A stretch of 64,000 nucleotides of DNA from Desulfobulbaceae bacterium (GCA_018335795.1 JAGXRP010000032.1:46654-110653), one strand, 5' to 3'. Positions 48,634-58,566 are shown, numbered from the stretch's first letter. Notes: a model not told the origin generated them from the sequence alone. Translations and numbers: made by a program.

Positions 48634-49380
48634 TTATTTTGGTCTGCTCATTTCAATTGGACGTTCACGTGGTTGCCGTTGGTTCTCTTTGTTTTGTTCG
48701 GGTTCTTGTTCTTGTTCAAATTGCTTGTCCTTAGCCGGAGGTGCATCGGGGTCGTAATCTCCTCTGCCTCTTTGACGAGGTGTTTTGGAGATTTTTTGTT
48801 CGTTCCGAGGGTCTTTTTCAATTCTGTCTTGCAAATCTTTTTCAAGTTCGCCTACGTCCACACCAAGCTCCCGCAACACGTTTACTGTCAAGTCAAATTT
48901 ATAGTTAACGTAGGGCAATGGTTGAACGCTTTGGTCAAGAATAATGTCGAAACCTTGGTCAGCTGCTACTTTTTGAACCGCAGCATATATTTTCTCTTCT
49001 ACGGGAGTGAAAATAGTTTTTACTGCTTGGTCATATTTTCCGGTTGGTTCGAATATCGTTTTGGCATAATCCTCCCGAACTCTTTTTTGAGAACCTAATT
49101 CACTTTCTTTAGTACGTCTTTCATCTTCGGTCCAAATCAATCTGTTTTTCTTGATTTCGAATTCCAAGTTGTCAATCTTTTGTTGCATAGCGTCGAGTTC
49201 GCGCTTCCATTCGTCAGTCATGCTCTGTACGCGCTGTTGTGCTTGTTGAGCTTCGGGGAATTTTTCCCTGATGGTATTTGAATTAATGAATGCAACTCTC
49301 TGAGCCATTGCTAAATTAGCGGAAGCAATCAAGATTAGCACAAATATTGCAACATTGCGAAATTTGGGTTTATTTTTCAT
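48634..49380 (-). CDS. OmpH/Skp-family periplasmic chaperone with charged C-terminal tail
   Basis: Chaperone that escorts unfolded outer-membrane proteins to the BAM complex. Signal peptide ends LAMA-QR; then RVAFINSNTIREKFPEAQQAQQRVQ and a coiled-coil tentacle rich in Lys, Glu and Gln. The core ends by about residue 180; a further 60 residues are Gln/Glu/Pro/Arg-rich (EQEQEPEQNKENQRQPRE) and not usual for Skp. ATG 49380 gives a better signal peptide than ATG 49395. It is one of two ompH copies in tandem. Confidence 0.88.
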   Translation of the reverse strand: MKNKPKFRNVAIFVLILIASANLAMAQRVAFINSNTIREKFPEAQQAQQRVQSMTDEWKRELDAMQQKIDNLEFEIKKNRLIWTEDERRTKESELGSQKRVREDYAKTIFEPTGKYDQAVKTIFTPVEEKIYAAVQKVAADQGFDIILDQSVQPLPYVNYKFDLTVNVLRELGVDVGELEKDLQDRIEKDPRNEQKISKTPRQRGRGDYDPDAPPAKDKQFEQEQEPEQNKENQRQPRERPIEMSRPK

Positions 49381-49455
49381 TTTAAAGCCTCTCATAATTC
49401 AAAAATTGAAATTCATATAATCAGACGTAGAAGCGAGCGATTTATATCAATTATC

Positions 49456-49974
49456 TTATTTATTGGCTCGTTTAATAGTGTCAATCACTTTGAAAGTAAT
49501 ATCAATTGTAGTATCTGAGTAAAGTACCATGACTTTGTCCACTACCATCTTGATTTTTTCTTCTTTTGCAACTTTATCAATAGCGAGTTTGATTTTAGTT
49601 CTTAATGGTTCGAGCAATTCTTCTCTGAGACGATTGAGTTCGCCTTGTTGCCCAAATTTTTCTTCTTGGTATTGAACCATTTGCATATTTTGTGCTTGAA
49701 GAGCTTCTTCTTCTTTCAATTGTTGGTCTTGCGCCATCATAGATTTTTGTTTTTGATATTGCTCAAATTTTTGTTGCAAACCGGTTCGAAGCTGAATTAA
49801 AGTATCTTGCCATTTTTGACCAACTTCTTTGATTTTTTTGTCGGCATCAAGTGCTTCTGGCATTTCTTTAAGAACTGTTTCGACATCTACAATACCCAAA
49901 GTATTTTGGGATTGAACATTAGTCGTAAAAACAACAAACAAAACCAATAATGATGCGATTAAAATCTTATTCAT
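49456..49974 (-). CDS. OmpH/Skp-family periplasmic chaperone
   Basis: Second, standard-sized copy (172 residues). Signal peptide ends VQS-QN; the mature start NTLGIVDVETVLKEMPEALDADKKI is typical, followed by a Gln- and Lys-rich coiled coil and a final beta-strand segment (KMVVDKVMVLYSDTTIDITFKVID). It lies directly after bamA, so its substrates are probably barrels handled by BamA. Confidence 0.9.
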   Translation of the reverse strand: MNKILIASLLVLFVVFTTNVQSQNTLGIVDVETVLKEMPEALDADKKIKEVGQKWQDTLIQLRTGLQQKFEQYQKQKSMMAQDQQLKEEEALQAQNMQMVQYQEEKFGQQGELNRLREELLEPLRTKIKLAIDKVAKEEKIKMVVDKVMVLYSDTTIDITFKVIDTIKRANK

Positions 49975-50010
49975 AACATAACTCCAAAATTTATTAATGT
50001 AAAAAATATT

Positions 50011-52383
50011 CTATTGTCCGAGATGGAATAGGAATCTCCACCCTGATTTTTCTTCATTGACGCCCAATGGGTCAAACCCATAGCCATAACTGAACCCAAT
50101 AACACCAATTGGTGCAACCATTAATTGTACTCCAAGACCTGCCGAACGTTTCAAATCGAAAGGGTCTGTGGTTCTCAGATTATCCCACACATTGCCGGCT
50201 TCGGCAAATCCATATAAATATATAGGCATAGGGTCGAGAGAAACTGCAAAACGCAATTCAGCTGTATATTTAGACATCACGCGACTTCCACGCCCTGAGC
50301 CGATTTTATTATCGGGATATCCTCGTAACGGAACAACGCTAAATCCACTCAAACCATTTCCGCCCATTCTGTACAATTCGATTGGCGAAATTGTAGTATC
50401 CGACTGAAACCCTGTGATGTAGCCGACTTTAGCGGCAATCATAAACACAAGTCTATCGCTTCCTTCGATTTTGGTAATTGGGTTATACATCTCAAAATTG
50501 AGTTCATTTTTGATGTAATCCGTTTGACCTAGACCAATAGCACCCATCGCAAAATCTGTCGAAAGTGTAAATTTAGAACCGGTTGACGGGAAAAACATAT
50601 TGTTAAAAGATATTCGCGAAATTTTCTGACCAATCGAGAATTCAGTATATTCACCTTGACGGTAATAAAATGACGCTGTACGGTTGTTGTTCAATTGGTA
50701 TCTTGTAGTGAAATCGCCACGCCAATAATCATCGGGCCATTTGAAACGACGCCCAAGATTGATTCCAATCCCTGTACGGCTTTGGTTCAAATCTAAGTAA
50801 CGATAATATGTGTCGAAAATGTTGAACCCGACTGTTGTTGGTGTATCGAATAACCAAGGCTCAGTAATACCTAATGAAAATGTGCGGTAACGATTTGCTT
50901 GACCAAATTCCCAACTTAGATTGAAAATTTGTCCTCCGCCACCCCTAAGTGGTTCGAGTATTGAAAAATTGTTGAATGTAAATCCGAGTGCACCTGTCAA
51001 TCCAAAACTACCGGCAAAACCAATAGATGCGTTGAATGTATCTGTGGAACGTTCTTCAACTTTGTAAATTACATCAACTGCAGTATTGTCGGATTCCGAT
51101 GGTTTGATATCGGGACGAAGAGATTCGGGATTGAAATATTGCATAACTTGCAATGCTCTTACGCTTCGTATAATTGCCGAGCGGTCGAAAAAATCACCCG
51201 GGCGAGTGTATAATTCGCGTCGAATAACTTTGTCTTTAGTTTTGGTATTTCCTACAATGTGAACTTTACCTACTCTGAATCTATCGTTTTCGAATATATT
51301 GATAACGATATCCACAGAATCGGGTGGTACTCTTTGTAACTGTGGTATTAGTCTTGCTTGCAAGTAGCCATTATCCATGTATAGCGACGATGCATCAGTT
51401 TGCGACTCGTTTCCGGATAAATTCATAGTGAATCGTTCTATATTATAGGGGTCGCCGGGTTTGAATTCGAGACGTTGGAGTAAGACTTTATCTGTATAAA
51501 TTGTATTGCCTTTGAACTTGATGTCTCTAACGTAAATTTTGGGACCTTCGGCTACGTTGAGCGTTATATGAACTCTTTTTTTCTCTTCATCATAAATAAT
51601 TGTATCAGAGAGAATCTGAGCATCAATATACCCTTCCGATTGGTAAAAATTTATCAATAGCTTCTTATCTTCTTCATATTTGATTTGGTCAAATTTGGCA
51701 GATTTCCAAAATTGCCACCATGCTTTAGTGGAAGTTTCATCGAATGCGTCTTCTAAATCACTATCGGAAAATGCTTCATTACCCTTGAAATTGATTGAAG
51801 CTACTTTGAATTCAATCCCTTCTTCAATATAAACTAAGATATTTGCATAATTTGAGGTGTCCGTCATTTGGAGTTCCAAATCAATTTGTGCAAATGTCAA
51901 ACCTTCTTCGTTATAAAGCTTTTTGATTTTGCTTTTGATGAGATACAATTCGTAGTTAGAGATGATATCACCTCTTATCTTACCGGCTGCTTTGCGAATA
52001 TCAAGTTCGTCAACTTTATCATTATTTTCGATAATAATAGCATTCAATCTTTGGAATTCGTCCACTTTGATAATCAAAAACAATCCCACTTGCGATATTC
52101 TATCCACAACAATGTCAACTTTTGAAAATTGCTTTCGTTGCCAAATATTGGTAACAGCTTTTTGGATTTTGGCATCAACAGGATAGTTGATAGATTCGCC
52201 AATTCTCAAGCCAGATAGCGAGATAACAGTTTCGGCATCAGTGTAAATATTGCCTTCGACCGTTATGCCTGCAATCGTATAAGTCTCCGGTTTCATACTG
52301 CCTAAGCCTTGAGAATTTGCAGATTGCGACATCACAAAAATCAGCAATAAAACTAAGTATATACTAAGATTTTTTGAAAGCAT
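50011..52383 (-). CDS. bamA: outer-membrane protein assembly factor BamA
   Basis: Omp85 protein that folds and inserts outer-membrane barrels. Signal peptide MLSKNLSIYLVLLLIFVMSQSANS; five POTRA-type repeats (TVEGNIYTDAETVI, INFKGNEAFSDSDLEDA, IKFKGNTIYTDKVL, VHIVGNTKTKDKVI); and a C-terminal 16-strand barrel with LRGYPDNKIGSG (the usual VRGF/Y loop) ending SGWRFLFHLGQ. The frame runs up to 52431, but ATG 52383 gives the signal peptide and overlaps the uppS 3' end by 20 bases, implying coupled translation. Confidence 0.95.
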   Translation of the reverse strand: MLSKNLSIYLVLLLIFVMSQSANSQGLGSMKPETYTIAGITVEGNIYTDAETVISLSGLRIGESINYPVDAKIQKAVTNIWQRKQFSKVDIVVDRISQVGLFLIIKVDEFQRLNAIIIENNDKVDELDIRKAAGKIRGDIISNYELYLIKSKIKKLYNEEGLTFAQIDLELQMTDTSNYANILVYIEEGIEFKVASINFKGNEAFSDSDLEDAFDETSTKAWWQFWKSAKFDQIKYEEDKKLLINFYQSEGYIDAQILSDTIIYDEEKKRVHITLNVAEGPKIYVRDIKFKGNTIYTDKVLLQRLEFKPGDPYNIERFTMNLSGNESQTDASSLYMDNGYLQARLIPQLQRVPPDSVDIVINIFENDRFRVGKVHIVGNTKTKDKVIRRELYTRPGDFFDRSAIIRSVRALQVMQYFNPESLRPDIKPSESDNTAVDVIYKVEERSTDTFNASIGFAGSFGLTGALGFTFNNFSILEPLRGGGGQIFNLSWEFGQANRYRTFSLGITEPWLFDTPTTVGFNIFDTYYRYLDLNQSRTGIGINLGRRFKWPDDYWRGDFTTRYQLNNNRTASFYYRQGEYTEFSIGQKISRISFNNMFFPSTGSKFTLSTDFAMGAIGLGQTDYIKNELNFEMYNPITKIEGSDRLVFMIAAKVGYITGFQSDTTISPIELYRMGGNGLSGFSVVPLRGYPDNKIGSGRGSRVMSKYTAELRFAVSLDPMPIYLYGFAEAGNVWDNLRTTDPFDLKRSAGLGVQLMVAPIGVIGFSYGYGFDPLGVNEEKSGWRFLFHLGQ

Positions 52384-53206
52384 TAAAAACTCGCTGTAAA
52401 TAAGATTCTTCTGAGACATTTTGTTTTTCATTTGCTATTTGTAAAGAAGTTTTGCCGTAACGCCTTTCGCGTTGCAGATAATTGCTGAGAGCAGCGTAAA
52501 TATCATCACGTCGAAATTCAGGCCAATACTTATTGGATATGTAAATCTCACCGTAAGCCATCTCCCATAATAAAAAGTTACTCAATCTCATTTCACCGCT
52601 CGTTCTCACCATCAAATCCGCATCAGGTAAGTCATGAGTCTGTAGATATGAAGCAAATAAATCTTCATTTATATCTTCCGGCGAAATTTTACCACGACGA
52701 ATGTCCAAACCAATCATTTGGACAGCACGAACCAAATCCCATCTTCCACTGTAACTCAAAGCCAAAGTAAGATTAAGACCTTGGTTATCTTTTGTCCTTA
52801 CTTCAGAGTCCTTAAGTAGCTTCTGTACAACTTTCGGCAAAGAATTAATTTTGCCAATGGCTCTTAATCTTACACCGTTTGCATTCAATTCATCAATCTC
52901 TTGACGAAGATAATGCTCTAAAAGTTTCATAAGTCCACTAACTTCTGACATCGGTCTTTTCCAATTTTCGATAGAGAATGCATAAAGAGTAAGATATTGA
53001 ACACCTAACTGCGAACAGGCTTTGACGATATCGCGAACGCTTTCGATTCCTTCTTTGTGTCCGGCAATACGGGGCATGTTTTTTTCGACAGCCCACCTAC
53101 CATTACCATCCATAATGATAGCAATATGGCGTGGGAACTTGCCCATTTCCATCAATTCTAACTGAATTTCTTTATCAGACGCTTGTTGACTGTCATTCCA
53201 ATTCAC
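52364..53206 (-). CDS. uppS: isoprenyl (undecaprenyl diphosphate) synthase UppS
   Basis: Makes the C55 lipid carrier for peptidoglycan and surface glycans. HIAIIMDGNGRWA carries the catalytic Asp, followed by GHKEGIESVRDIV, YLTLYAFSIENWKRP, RSGEMRLSNFLLWEMAYGEIY (the usual RTSGE stretch) and the last-helix region YLQRERRYG. Length 280. Several Met codons near the N-terminus leave the exact start open. It heads the envelope operon and uses precursors from the IspH pathway. A TATTTTTG box on the minus strand (53257-53250) may be its promoter. Confidence 0.95.
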   Translation of the reverse strand: MNWNDSQQASDKEIQLELMEMGKFPRHIAIIMDGNGRWAVEKNMPRIAGHKEGIESVRDIVKACSQLGVQYLTLYAFSIENWKRPMSEVSGLMKLLEHYLRQEIDELNANGVRLRAIGKINSLPKVVQKLLKDSEVRTKDNQGLNLTLALSYSGRWDLVRAVQMIGLDIRRGKISPEDINEDLFASYLQTHDLPDADLMVRTSGEMRLSNFLLWEMAYGEIYISNKYWPEFRRDDIYAALSNYLQRERRYGKTSLQIANEKQNVSEESYLQRVFNAFKKS

Positions 53207-53377
53207 ATAAACTCCGAATCAAAACATAAACATAATAAACCAAGAACTTCAAAAATAAAAAATTCTCAGTCAATAATGAAAACAAAATACATAATTCATT
53301 ATTTTAGAGATAATTATCAAAATAAATTTTTCTATTAACTTTAAGATTGTTAAATTTGCCTTCCTAAAATATGATAT

Positions 53378-53403
53378 TTTGTATTTATGTTAAAATAAAT
53401 TTG
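53378..53403 (+). promoter_or_regulatory. candidate promoter of the HU gene
   Basis: TTTG at 53378-53381 and TAAATTTG at 53396-53403, matching the Bacteroidota -33 (TTTG) and -7 (TAnnTTTG) elements, though the 14-base spacing is shorter than usual. Transcription would begin only some bases before the ATG at 53416. Confidence 0.45.
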
Positions 53404-53415
53404 TACAGGTAAGCT

Positions 53416-53724
53416 ATGACTAAAGCTGATATAGTTGATGAAATTGCAAGAGCAACAGGATTGACAAAGATTGAAACTAAAGCCGTTGTGGATGGTGTTT
53501 TTGCAAGTATTATCAAAGCCATTGCCGATGGTAAGAGAATTGAACTTCGCGGTTTTGGTGTTTTCAAACATAAAAGTAGAAAGCCACGTATGGCACGCAA
53601 TCCTAAGACCGGGGAACTCGTTCCGCTTGACAAGCGTTATGTTCCAATTTTCAAACCTTCACCCGATTTTTTGAATAAAGTTAATGAAGCTATGAAACTT
53701 CAATTAGAAGAAAAAGCTTCATAA
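53416..53724 (+). CDS. HU/IHF-family DNA-binding protein
   Basis: Histone-like protein that bends and compacts DNA. The start MTKADIVDEIARATGLTK, the dimer core ELRGFGVFKHKSRKPRMARNPKTGE (beta-arm with its conserved Arg-Asn-Pro) and VPIFKPSPDFLNKV are standard. It is 102 residues with a slightly long acidic end. It stands next to a tiny ribosomal-protein gene 71 bases downstream. Confidence 0.95.
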   Translation: MTKADIVDEIARATGLTKIETKAVVDGVFASIIKAIADGKRIELRGFGVFKHKSRKPRMARNPKTGELVPLDKRYVPIFKPSPDFLNKVNEAMKLQLEEKAS

Positions 53725-53795
53725 TTTGTTTATGTCGGAAATTTTGTTTATTTTGAGAAAATTTTTCATTCAAATTTAAAAAAACGGAGCTAAAA

Positions 53796-53888
53796 ATGCC
53801 TTGCGGTAAGAAAAGAAAACGCCATAAAATGGCTACTCATAAGAGAAAGAAAAGACTTCGCAAAAATCGCCATAAAAAGAGGAGATAA
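53796..53888 (+). CDS. 30-residue COX24/AURKAIP1-domain ribosomal protein
   Basis: Tiny, extremely basic protein starting MPCGKKRKRHKMATHKRKK and ending HKKRR. It matches the short C-terminal domain of AURKAIP1/COX24 (mS38), found as a free-standing 30-odd-residue protein in Bacteroidota and related to the small bS22-type ribosomal proteins. GGAG lies eight bases before the ATG. A strong terminator follows 23 bases after the stop. It is easily missed by gene finders because of its size. Confidence 0.88.
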   Translation: MPCGKKRKRHKMATHKRKKRLRKNRHKKRR

Positions 53889-53911
53889 CTCTCGGGCGCA
53901 AATTTTGTACT

Positions 53912-53945
53912 AAGGTGAATATTTTCAAAATATTCACCTTTTTTT
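53912..53945 (+). terminator. rho-independent terminator after the tiny ribosomal protein gene
   Basis: Fourteen-base inverted repeat (AAGGTGAATATTTT from 53912, complement 53927-53940) closing on a very short loop, then TTTTT. Confidence 0.9.
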
Positions 53946-54014
53946 ATTTGATATTTCGATATTTTTCTTTATATTCTGTTTGAAAAATGTTCCTTTTCAA
54001 AAAAATAGCTAAAT

Positions 54015-57000
54015 ATGAACAAAATATACACCATAACAGTAGTTTTAATCTTAATTTTAGGTTCAACTACTTCATACTCGCAGAGATGGGAAAAAATCCA
54101 AAACCTTCCCGATGCCTTTAAAAACAACTATTGGCTTGATATTTTTTATTTAGCTCCTCAAAATACTCACGGCTGGGCTTGCGGATTTAACGGTATGGTT
54201 GTCCGTACAACTAATGGTGGGCAAACTTGGAGCGGTTCTATAGTCCCTAATGCTTATCATCTGGAACACATTCATTTCCCTACAACTCAAATTGGCTATA
54301 CTTCCGGTCCTGATGGCATTTTCAAATCCAAAGACGGTGGTATATCGTGGGAAGAAATTACGCCGGACCTTATATCTACTGATTATTGGGGATGCTACTT
54401 CATGGATGCTAATTTCGGGATTTTGGTTGGTGGCGGTTGTGGTAGGAGTCAGAAATACTGGCGCACGACTGACGGCGGGTCTAATTGGACTTATTTTGAA
54501 AATGGTGTTAATCACAGCGGTTTGACTGATGTAATTATGTATGACAAAGCCGGTTTGGGCTTTGCAGTTAGTAGCGGTCTGCTATGGAAAACTACCGACG
54601 GAGGATTTACTTGGGATTCTTTAGCTCTCTCCGGCACTTATATTTGGCACGAAGAATTGACTCATTCCGGCACATCATTCCTCCTACCCTATGCAGGAAC
54701 TAATTGCCAAGGTGGCGGAAATGACGGTGGAATGAGATTCACAACGAATTCAGGTTCATCATGGAATAATTTCCAAACTTTGCAACCTATGTTCGGAGCT
54801 TTTATTTTAGGGGACCGCGAAGGTTGGGCTTGCGGAAACAATACAAGCGTATTTTATACTTCTGACGCCGGCGTTACGTGGGCTTTGAAAAATTGCGGTA
54901 TCGAAGATGGCGATTTTGATGATATGTGGTTCACTTCCAAAAATGAAGGTTGGCTTGTAGGTGATGGAATTTACAAATTGAAACCACCCAAAAATGATCT
55001 TACTAAAGATTCGATTGTTTTTAGAGATGTGTGTTTGGGTACTGCACAATTTGATACTTTGTATATTGACAATGAATCATTTACTCCAATGGATTTGGCT
55101 CTAAGTATTACCGGTGCTGATGCTAATAGGTTCAGAATTGTGACTCCTAACAGCTTTTCATCTATAGTTCAATGCACGCGTAGAATGATTATTATCGAAT
55201 TTACTCCAAATAGTCGCAATGTATCTCGTGCAATGCTCGAAGCAACTGTTACGAGAACCGGCTCCGGTAATTCATTTATCAATATTCCATTGATAGGCTA
55301 TTCAACTTTCTCTTCTGCATATCCAATGAGTGATATTGTTATTGTTGATAGTGTTTATTGCAATATATTGTCCACAACTAAGGTTGATTGGAAAGCAGAT
55401 AAAGATGGCGAGGAAATTGAGTTTGTCAATAAATTGCAAAGTGATAACCAAATCACTTATATATCCAAAGTACCAAATAAAATCTTGAAAGAAGGCTCTG
55501 TATCAGATTTCAGAATTTTAGCTCAAGATACCGGTTGGGTAGAGTCTAGATTCAGAATCACAACTCATCCTTGCGAAAAAGATACAATCTTGACAGTCAG
55601 AAGCTATGCATATTCTTCAATAATAACTTCGGATACAAAACGAGTTGCTTCATTGGTTTGTGGCAACGAAAAAATTGATACATTAATCATCCAAAATACC
55701 GGTAATTCAACTTTGACAATGAATGATTTGAAATTTACCAATGGAACTTATTTCAAAATTATTGGGTGGATTGATGGTGCCAAATCAAAAAGTATAGAGC
55801 CAAATCAACAAGATACTTTGTTGATTCTATACAAACCATTTGGCAATGGACCACATACTGACAAGTTGTCAATAAACAATAACGATTCCACCAAAGCTCG
55901 CGGGAATAAAAACCCTCATTTAATTGATTATTCAGGTGAATACAGACAAGCAGAACTTGTTTACGACCAAGTCATAGATTTGGGAGATGTTTGCGTTGGA
56001 AAAATTTATCAAATTGAGAAATATATCAAGAACATTGGCACATGGATAGCTAAATTCAACAATAAAATTAACCTTGGGAATAATTTTAGAATTGAATTGA
56101 TGAAAGATACTCCATTTTCGATTAATCCAAATGATTCCATAAAATTTTGGGCTTCTTTCTTCCCGAACGAAGCCAAATCGTTTTCCGAAGTTTTGGAATT
56201 TATAACAGAACCTTGTGGAGACACTGTAAGAATTACTTTACGTGGGCGTGGCATTTCTAATTTGCTTACCTTAAATCCCAAAACAATCCAAGGTGCTGTA
56301 AAAACCGGCTCATCAATAACACGTGAATTGCTGATTGAATCATTCTCCAATACAGATGTAACAATAACAGAAATCAAAATCGAAGATTTACCGGATACTT
56401 GGGAATTTGAATGGACACCGAATTTACCTCAAGTCCTATTGCCGGGTTCAAAAATAACTTTTGAATTGAAATTCACTAATAATGGGCATGAAAGTATTGA
56501 TTCCGATATCATCATAGTAACAGATGGCTTATGCCCAGAAGATTACTCTGTACGAGTCAATTTATTCGGCATAATGCGAAATGTGTCCGTTGATAAAGAC
56601 AGAATTGAGTTTGGCGAATCTTATTGTAATTCAGATCTTGAACATCAGACATTGACAGTAGTCAATTTCGGTTTTGTGACTGACACGATTACGAGTATTA
56701 CCATTGAACCTCAGGGTTCATTTATTATCACAAATTTACCGGCTTTACCATATTATATAGAGCCCGAAGAAAATCTTGAGCTAGATATTGCATTCGTGTC
56801 AGATATCTTAGGAACTCATATTGCAAATTTGACTATAAGGACAAATGATACCGAAAATAATATTTTTGTAACGGAACTTATCGCATACAACTACTCTCCG
56901 ACTACAAGTGCCGATAGAAACAATCTTGATTTTGGCACAGCAGAGCTTTGCGAAGATGAAAAGTTGATGACATTCTCGTTGCGTAATGACGGTAATGTAA

Positions 57001-58229
57001 GTGATTTGCTTGAATTTACAATCGAAGGCACTATGTTTTCAATTGAAGGAGCACAATCGGAAATTCCGGCAAACAATTCAAAGCAATTTACTGTGTATGC
57101 TCACCCAACAATGTGCGAACTTGGTTTGAATATTGGTAAATTGATGATTAGAAGTTTGAATTGCTATTTTGAACATGAAATTGAACTCGTTATTGATATT
57201 TATAAGACTGAAATTGCTGTAACTCCTTCGATTATCAATATTGATAGTATATGGATTGGAGATGAAAGTGGCGGTAGCTTCAGGATAGAAAACCTGACTG
57301 AACACGATGTATCAATAACTTCAATCGAGATTGAACCTGAAGCAAGTGGAATTATTGAATTTGAATTCACATCCGGAGCGAAAATTGCAGGTGGAGACAA
57401 TCTCCAAGTTCCATTTACTTATACTGCTCATACACACGGACAATTTGAATTTGATATTACTGTAAAAGCCGAAAATTATTGCGAAGATACAGAAAAAATC
57501 AAACTCATTGCAGATGTTCAGGAAGAAAATTATGTGCTTGATTTGATGATTGAGCAACATGTAGCTGAAGCAGGTGAGAGAATAATAATTCCTGTAAAAT
57601 TGTTGCGTGAAGATTTGAGATTCAATACCGAATATGTACGTTTGGAATTTGAATTCGACCGCAAGCTTTTTTTCCCAACAATTATTACTTCAAAATTTGG
57701 TGATGAATTTGTCCAAACAGACTTCACATACAAATTTGGAAATTTGAGCATCCTATTGGATAAAGTATCGAGCAGAAATTTATTCGGCAAAGTCGGTGAT
57801 ATTATAAGAATTGACGGCTACGCACTTAGGTCAATGCCTGATTATACACCAATTGTATTCAAGAATGTTGAGCTATTTACTGAAAAAGACGTGACTTTGA
57901 CCACTCAAGATGGTGGATTGAAAGTAAATGAGTTTTGCATACCTGAGGCATCTTTTGAATTACTCCGAATACCTCAATTAGAGTCATCGGTACCGGAAAT
58001 TGTTCTTGGCAACCACTTGAATATTGGATTCAAAGCTGATAAAAACTTTGTGACAAGCATTGAATTATTGAACATTGCAGGGAATTCTGTGTTTACACAA
58101 ATCATAACTATCCCCGAAGGCGAAATTGAGTACAAAATTGATTTGAATTCGATTAGTTCAGGAGTGTATTTTATCGTCATCAAATCGGAAAACAACATCA
58201 CAATTGCAAGATTTATAAAATCAAATTAA
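54015..58229 (+). CDS. large secreted T9SS-sorted protein: YCF48/BNR-like repeats, ASH-type Ig repeats, cohesin-like domain
   Basis: 1404 residues. Signal peptide ends TTSYS-QR. Residues about 20-325 hold repeats with the TTNGGQTW/TTDGGSNW/TSDAGVTW pattern (photosystem II stability/YCF48 and BNR-like beta propeller). About 330-1140 is a chain of Ig-like repeats of the choice-of-anchor D/ASH kind (LDFGTAELCEDEKLMTFSLRNDGN and similar). About 1175-1300 looks like a cohesin-type fold (VAEAGERIIIPVKL). The end (about 1330-1404: SIELLNIAGNSVFTQ ... ISSGVYFIVIKS) is a type A T9SS sorting domain. Probably a surface or extracellular adhesin or scaffold; ligand unknown. Stand-alone gene. Confidence 0.82.
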   Translation: MNKIYTITVVLILILGSTTSYSQRWEKIQNLPDAFKNNYWLDIFYLAPQNTHGWACGFNGMVVRTTNGGQTWSGSIVPNAYHLEHIHFPTTQIGYTSGPDGIFKSKDGGISWEEITPDLISTDYWGCYFMDANFGILVGGGCGRSQKYWRTTDGGSNWTYFENGVNHSGLTDVIMYDKAGLGFAVSSGLLWKTTDGGFTWDSLALSGTYIWHEELTHSGTSFLLPYAGTNCQGGGNDGGMRFTTNSGSSWNNFQTLQPMFGAFILGDREGWACGNNTSVFYTSDAGVTWALKNCGIEDGDFDDMWFTSKNEGWLVGDGIYKLKPPKNDLTKDSIVFRDVCLGTAQFDTLYIDNESFTPMDLALSITGADANRFRIVTPNSFSSIVQCTRRMIIIEFTPNSRNVSRAMLEATVTRTGSGNSFINIPLIGYSTFSSAYPMSDIVIVDSVYCNILSTTKVDWKADKDGEEIEFVNKLQSDNQITYISKVPNKILKEGSVSDFRILAQDTGWVESRFRITTHPCEKDTILTVRSYAYSSIITSDTKRVASLVCGNEKIDTLIIQNTGNSTLTMNDLKFTNGTYFKIIGWIDGAKSKSIEPNQQDTLLILYKPFGNGPHTDKLSINNNDSTKARGNKNPHLIDYSGEYRQAELVYDQVIDLGDVCVGKIYQIEKYIKNIGTWIAKFNNKINLGNNFRIELMKDTPFSINPNDSIKFWASFFPNEAKSFSEVLEFITEPCGDTVRITLRGRGISNLLTLNPKTIQGAVKTGSSITRELLIESFSNTDVTITEIKIEDLPDTWEFEWTPNLPQVLLPGSKITFELKFTNNGHESIDSDIIIVTDGLCPEDYSVRVNLFGIMRNVSVDKDRIEFGESYCNSDLEHQTLTVVNFGFVTDTITSITIEPQGSFIITNLPALPYYIEPEENLELDIAFVSDILGTHIANLTIRTNDTENNIFVTELIAYNYSPTTSADRNNLDFGTAELCEDEKLMTFSLRNDGNVSDLLEFTIEGTMFSIEGAQSEIPANNSKQFTVYAHPTMCELGLNIGKLMIRSLNCYFEHEIELVIDIYKTEIAVTPSIINIDSIWIGDESGGSFRIENLTEHDVSITSIEIEPEASGIIEFEFTSGAKIAGGDNLQVPFTYTAHTHGQFEFDITVKAENYCEDTEKIKLIADVQEENYVLDLMIEQHVAEAGERIIIPVKLLREDLRFNTEYVRLEFEFDRKLFFPTIITSKFGDEFVQTDFTYKFGNLSILLDKVSSRNLFGKVGDIIRIDGYALRSMPDYTPIVFKNVELFTEKDVTLTTQDGGLKVNEFCIPEASFELLRIPQLESSVPEIVLGNHLNIGFKADKNFVTSIELLNIAGNSVFTQIITIPEGEIEYKIDLNSISSGVYFIVIKSENNITIARFIKSN

Positions 58230-58233
58230 GATT

Positions 58234-58515
58234 TTAGTTCGATTTGTCTTTCAGAAAATAATGATAGTAGAAAATAGTTTCGGGGAACATCAACAACAAA
58301 AGCCCGAGTGTATCGCCTGTGAAAAATATCGAATCCCATGCATGGCTCCAAATCAAATTTGCTACTGTTGCGGTCAAAGCCCAACCTATTGAAAAAAACA
58401 ATCCGATGATAAGTATAGACAATATGCCTGCTTTGACACCATCGGATTGCCAATTTTTTGTAAAAGCGTAAAGTGCAGCAACAATATGCACATGAAAAAT
58501 CAATAGTTCAATCAT
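58234..58515 (-). CDS. small three-helix membrane protein, unrecognised
   Basis: 93 residues with hydrophobic spans at about 3-19, 29-54 and 64-86. I recognise no family. His and Trp residues near membrane ends (FHVHIVAALYAF, WSHAWD) are of interest but not a known motif. It is convergent with the large T9SS protein (four-base gap) and divergent from cutA. Confidence 0.6.
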   Translation of the reverse strand: MIELLIFHVHIVAALYAFTKNWQSDGVKAGILSILIIGLFFSIGWALTATVANLIWSHAWDSIFFTGDTLGLLLLMFPETIFYYHYFLKDKSN

Positions 58516-58566
58516 ATTTTCGTAACATTGTTTATAATTTAATTCAAAAATATAAAAAGTTAGGAC

